DNA of 64,000 bases from Scilla litardierei (Eukaryota > Streptophyta > Magnoliopsida > Asparagales > Asparagaceae). Below are positions 60,073 through 64,000 of this stretch, piece after piece. Under the pieces are notes generated by a model. That model had not been told where the DNA came from. It saw only the letters and a list, made by a program, of their open reading frames with translations, and did no database searches. Position 1 is the first letter of the stretch; every line of letters begins with the position of its first letter. The position numbers and the translations under genes are program-made. The stretch covers positions 159,632,817-159,696,816 of the forward strand of contig CM061132.1 of NCBI GenBank assembly GCA_030789695.1, written 5' to 3'.

Positions 60073-60497
60073 ATTACATGAAACTGTGGTGTACTACAGT
60101 TAAACAACTTGCCTTGCCAGTAGAAATCAGAATGCAGAAATCAGACTGCGTTCATACAGAAAAAGAATGCAACTTTATACGCATTTTACCTTCAAATCAT
60201 GTGAATCAACGGCAAATACAACAGTTTTACGGACAACCTCCTGGCCTACAGAACAAAAATGGGAGCAATGTGCATGTTGGCAGTAGAAATTACATGAAAC
60301 TGTGGTGTACTACAGTTAAACAACTTGCCTTGCCAGTAGAAATCAGAATGCAGAAATCAGACTGCGTTCATACAGTAAAAGAATGCAACTTTATACGCAT
60401 TTTACCTTCAAATCATGTGAATCAACGGCAAATACAACAGTTTTACGGACAACCTCCTGGCCTACAGAACAAAAATGGGAGCAATGTGCATGTTGGC
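60073..60497. repeat. 216-bp tandem duplication 3' of the helicase gene
   Basis: ATTACATGAAACTGTGG occurs at 60073 and 60289, and the units are almost identical (one A/T change noted near 60160/60376). The period is a multiple of three, so a plus-strand open frame of 156 codons spans both units. It resembles no protein I know and probably reflects the duplication. It lies in the 3' flank or UTR region of the minus-strand DHX37 gene. Confidence 0.92.
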
Positions 60498-60773
60498 CTA
60501 CTAAATCACAACTATCATTTAATAGGAAAAGTAATAAATAAAAAGTAAAAAAGAATTCCAGTCATCTAACATCTTGAACGCCAAAGTTAGTAAATTTCTG
60601 AATTCCAAAATCTGATAGCTGGCCCACAACAATCACTATAAATTACTCGACTAAAATTAATTTGTAGTCCCAAAACACTATAATTTCCTGTTAATGGTAT
60701 ATGCTCAATCAACTGGTTGTAGGAACCTGTTGATATCAAAGAACCCCAAACTGTTCCAGAAACGTCTTCTGCA

Positions 60774-62228
60774 TCATTTTAGCTTTTTCATGTCCTTCTT
60801 TGCACTTTTTGGGAAAAGTTCATGTCCTTCAAGAACAACTTCCTCGTGCATTCGTTCCCAAAGCTCTTCAAACTGACCATGAAATCCCTCTTGAAACCAA
60901 TTCTTAATCTCCGAAAATAACTTCCGAGGATTCACATTCCAAGCCTCTCTCAATGTTGCACGACTATGGATTCTTTTTGACCCGGCCTGCAATCCATTTA
61001 ACAGATTCCCAACCCTTCGCTGACCCAGTGCCTCAGGCCTAAGCAGACTTGAAGGCGGCAAAGCCAAGTACTTTTGTAGCGCTTTCATGCATGGAAGGAC
61101 ATGGCCTAAAAGCAATGCACAGCCAAACACGGACACCCTTAGCACATCATTCTTAATCGGCAAAGAATGCAACGGAAGCTGCCAATTATGTCGGCCAAAG
61201 ACTGGACTAACCCAACAGAACACCTCGTCGCTTAGAGGTTCATAGTAAGGTTTCGGATCACTGAGTGGTGCAGAGAAACTGCAGAGTGAACTCGCATATT
61301 TAAGCAGCCAATCTGACTTCACACTGGTTGCTCCATGCATGTAAGGCCTGTTAGTTTGTATAAGCTCAGTGTAGACTACAAACTCCGGTGCAGACCGGGA
61401 AACAGAAGACCACCGATGAAGATAAATAGTATCGTTCAAGGCACATGATTGGTACCGACCAGCTCGCACTTTTCGATCATCTGATCCTTCTGAAACCTTT
61501 CGAATGCGCTTGGCCACTCTGTCAGCCCAACCAGCACATATAGCTTGACCCAATATCTCTTCTTCATTCATTAGCAACGGATGCTTATTGGAACTGACCC
61601 TCCAAATTCGTTCAACCTCATCAGCACTTCCATGATCCCATCCAAATTCCTCTATAAGCTTACTTTGATAAAATATCAGATGTAGCAGTTGTTTTCTTAA
61701 CTTCGACATATCTTCCATTGTCTTCCAGTGAAGAGAGTATTTTTGACAGAACTCAAATGGGTTTTCTGCAAGCTCAAATAATTGCAAGGCATAAGCAAAG
61801 GTTAACGCGTCACTGCTGGGATTACATAACTTTGCACGCGCCTCTCTGGCCATGTCCTTTGCCTTCTTCAACATCTGTTTCGACTGCTGTACCTGCAAAT
61901 CTTCTTCTTCTTGGTTTAAGCCATCTGATCTTTCATGATTGACATCAAACTGCATATTGAAAGGATTTTGGAAGCTTAAAGCTGATGCTGTGGCAATGGC
62001 ATACCCCAACACTAGATTTGCTCGGGCATAGCATCGTTGTTTCTTCATTATTTGAATTACTGCTAGAAGCATTCGGGAGTGACGAGGACTCATAGGATAC
62101 TGTGCCATTGCCCTTCCAATTGGTGTAAGCTTTCCAAGGGTATCAAGTGCCTCAAGAGCCTTTAAGCAATGTTCTGCTTCAACCAAAGCAGATGTCTCTG
62201 GTGGAGTTGGAAATGGAAAATTTGCAAC
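60774..62228 (-). CDS. DHX37: DHX37 last exon
   Basis: The acceptor AATGCAG is followed by VANFPFPTPPETSALVEAE; 484 codons lead to TGA. It comprises the winged-helix/HA2 and OB-fold domains and the C-terminal tail. The ATG just before the acceptor is in the intron. Confidence 0.93.
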   Translation of the reverse strand, partial: VANFPFPTPPETSALVEAEHCLKALEALDTLGKLTPIGRAMAQYPMSPRHSRMLLAVIQIMKKQRCYARANLVLGYAIATASALSFQNPFNMQFDVNHERSDGLNQEEEDLQVQQSKQMLKKAKDMAREARAKLCNPSSDALTFAYALQLFELAENPFEFCQKYSLHWKTMEDMSKLRKQLLHLIFYQSKLIEEFGWDHGSADEVERIWRVSSNKHPLLMNEEEILGQAICAGWADRVAKRIRKVSEGSDDRKVRAGRYQSCALNDTIYLHRWSSVSRSAPEFVVYTELIQTNRPYMHGATSVKSDWLLKYASSLCSFSAPLSDPKPYYEPLSDEVFCWVSPVFGRHNWQLPLHSLPIKNDVLRVSVFGCALLLGHVLPCMKALQKYLALPPSSLLRPEALGQRRVGNLLNGLQAGSKRIHSRATLREAWNVNPRKLFSEIKNWFQEGFHGQFEELWERMHEEVVLEGHELFPKSAKKDMKKLK

Positions 62229-64000
62229 CTGCATTTAGTAACCAATCAGAAGTCATATAAATGAAAGAAGAAACATTACAAAAACATAGAAGTTACTTGG
62301 CTGTTCAATATTATATAAGCTTAATATATCTCTCGCTTTTTTGACTGAACCACATCTAAACAGACTAAACTTATCATAAACTTGAACACTGTGATGTCTG
62401 CAGAATCTCCTGGAGTTGCATTTAAAGATTTTTATGGGATAAATTATTTAGGGTACAATTACCCTGAAACGCCTAAGACTTCATTTTCTTATTTAGCCAT
62501 AGGATAAATACAAGAAACAAGATGATTGCCTAATAATAGAAATATCAGGCAATGTTAAAGTCCAGTTATAAATCATCGCTACTTAAACATGTCGATATTC
62601 CTGGACCATAACACAGATATTAGCAAAAAAACAGTTTTTAAAACATACTGTTTCCATAGACCAATCGAGTGCCAAACATGTGCACTTTGTGCTTACCATG
62701 GCACTGACAATTTGTCTCTACCACTAAGGCCTAGGTCAGTGGGGAATGGGTTGGTTTCGGAAATGGGAGGTCCTAGGTTTGAAGATTGAACTGTGGCATG
62801 TATTACCCCCACCCCCCACCCCCAAAAAAAAACAAAAAACCAAAAACAAAAAAACAAAAAAAAAGAGGAAATAATGTCATCATGCCAAAGAAGTGTTGCT
62901 GTCCAACACGTGTGTCATCATGTATACCCATGCTACATAGAAGTTTTTAAGTCTCAATCAAAGCCATATGATTTTCCACTTTCATAATAATGTCAATTGA
63001 CAACAAATAAGAGGCTGATAAAGAGGAATTTTTGAGCTTTATATCTATGGCAATTTAGAAGGGAAATATGCATGCAAAGTTTTCTAGGATATATTTGCAA
63101 AAGAGGAAATAGTGACACAGAACTCAGAAAGAAGTTCTTTAGTTTTACCACCTTATCGATGCCCATGGACTTCATCAGAAGAACAACGCCATCAACAGGA
63201 ATCTTAGAAATCTCTGGACATGAAAAATTTGGAAATATGTCGTCTTTACTGAAGGCTGCAGATGAATAGAGACGATAACAGTGGCCAGGTCCGGTTCTTC
63301 CCGCTCTTCCTGAACGTTGTGCTGCTGATGCTTTGCTTATCCACTGGACTTCATAGCTTTCCATACCATTGGCAAAGTTGTAATGCTTGACCTTCTCTTT
63401 TCCAGTGTCAACAACATATTTTATTCCTGGGATTGTCAGAGAAGTCTCAGCCACATTAGTCGCAACCACTACAAGCCTCTGTCCCTCGGGTACCTCATCA
63501 AAAACACGAAGTTGTGAAGAAGCAGGCAACATTGCATATAGGGGCAAGACAAACAACGGACCAGCAGGAGCAGGTTTGGGTTGTCCTTCTGTAATGGAAG
63601 GAATAGACTGAGGGCGTTCTTCCTTAGATTGAGAAGGCAGATTTGGAACTTCCCCGGATTTCTGGTCACTTGGTTTTCCAGCTAAAGCCTCAAAAGAAGC
63701 CTTCAAGGAAGAGATACTAGCAGAATCTCTTAAAAGGTCTAGCACTAACTCAGATTTCTCCACAGTTTCTTCAGTATCATCTTCGAATTCGCTCTCAGTT
63801 CCTGATGAATATGAATCAGAGTCCACCTCTGGGTAGTTGTCATCCTCCTCATAATGGCTGAACCTGTCAGTCTGTAGGTCAGGAGAACTGCTGGTTACCT
63901 CAAATGCTTCACTGATTTCCTTCATGTCAGCATCCAAGTTGGGAGTCTTCTCATTGCCTGATTTTCTCATAGAATTATCTGTAATATGCTGCTTTGATGC
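60774..64000 (-). CDS. DHX37: DEAH-box RNA helicase DHX37/Dhr1, C-terminal part (2 exons)
   Basis: This gene encodes an ATP-dependent RNA helicase of the DHX37 (yeast Dhr1) family, which acts in the nucleolus on U3 snoRNA and small-subunit pre-rRNA. Exons on the minus strand are 64000-63152 (open at the window edge) and 62228-60774, joined in phase 0: GIDK joins VANFPFPTPP. Visible are an acidic linker (EFEDDTEETVE), motif V TNVAETSLTIPGI, motif VI QRSGRAGRTGPG, then the HA2 domain (LVEAEHCLKALEALDTLGKL onward) and the OB-fold region (KVRAGRYQSCALND). It ends with a basic KKDMKKLK tail and TGA at 60776-60774. The visible 767 residues fit the C-terminal 60% of family members (about 1,200-1,300). 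N-terminal motifs I-III lie outside. Arabidopsis has one such gene (FAS4). Confidence 0.93.
62690..62872 (+). mobile_element. Possible SINE in the DHX37 intron
   Basis: TAGGTCAGTGGGGAATGGG resembles an A box and AGGTTTGAAGATTGAAC a B box, followed by C-rich sequence and an A-rich tail (62820-62868). It lies in the 923-bp intron, antisense to the gene. No clear target duplication found. Confidence 0.45.
63152..64000 (-). CDS. DHX37: DHX37 exon (partial, continues off the window)
   Basis: The frame is open from the edge (ASKQHITDNSMRKSG onward), fitting the family segment after KLRKASK, so the Met at 63970 is internal rather than a start. It holds the acidic linker, LPLYAMLPASSQLRVF, motifs V and VI, and ends GIDK at a GTGGTA donor. 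A second donor three bases downstream (GTG/GTAAAA) would add one Val. Confidence 0.92.

Noticed and set aside
60078..60548. 156-codon repeated plus-strand ORF as a new protein
   Set aside because: The frame is created by a 216-bp tandem duplication in AT-rich DNA, without promoter evidence or known similarity. Kept only as a repeat.
1..64000. A new defence, biosynthetic or signalling system
   Set aside because: Every strong coding signal belongs to PLD zeta, PP2C, DHX37, pseudogenes of known families or retroelements.

Overview
The window is nuclear DNA from a flowering plant. It has three plant housekeeping-type genes with GT-AG introns, LTR retrotransposons primed by initiator-methionine tRNA, MITEs, a Helitron and SINE-like repeats. 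I cannot name the species. The PP2C gene is GC-rich at its 5' end and the introns are AT-rich and repeat-swollen, but neither trait settles monocot versus dicot.

Layout. (1) 1-36150, plus strand: the last seven coding exons of a zeta-type (PX/PH) phospholipase D, carrying the second catalytic HKD motif and the conserved C-terminus. The 5' part lies outside the window. Two introns are hugely expanded, to 13.9 kb and 16.0 kb. The first holds a copia RNase H relic, two long-arm inverted-repeat MITEs beside an (AT)n tract, a gag-only gypsy element and a gag-only copia element. The second holds a pol-deleted copia element, a templated LTR fragment, a 601-bp Helitron and a 7.2-kb copia element. (2) 36150-43876: intergenic DNA with a DUF1442 pseudogene fragment, a partial or solo LTR and two MITEs. 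(3) 43877-45329, plus strand: a complete five-exon clade-E protein phosphatase 2C of 372 residues, with a minimal two-codon uORF just upstream. (4) About 45640-59830: two tandem copies of a roughly 3.5-kb segment, each carrying a wrecked minus-strand cellulose-synthase-like C (CSLC, xyloglucan backbone glucan synthase family) pseudogene. A 6.1-kb chromodomain-type gypsy element with clean target-site duplications sits between them. (5) 59831-64000, minus strand: the C-terminal 767 residues of a DEAH-box RNA helicase of the DHX37/Dhr1 family (ribosome biogenesis). A 216-bp tandem duplication lies just beyond its 3' end.

The three live genes act separately: phospholipid signalling (PLD zeta), phosphoprotein dephosphorylation (PP2C) and rRNA processing (DHX37). 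From memory of Arabidopsis locus numbers, PLD zeta and clade-E PP2C genes also neighbour each other there, so this pairing looks like old microsynteny. I found no new enzyme system. The unusual content is genome-structural: nested and internally deleted retroelements, a paired pseudogene duplication, templated filler DNA and structured MITEs.
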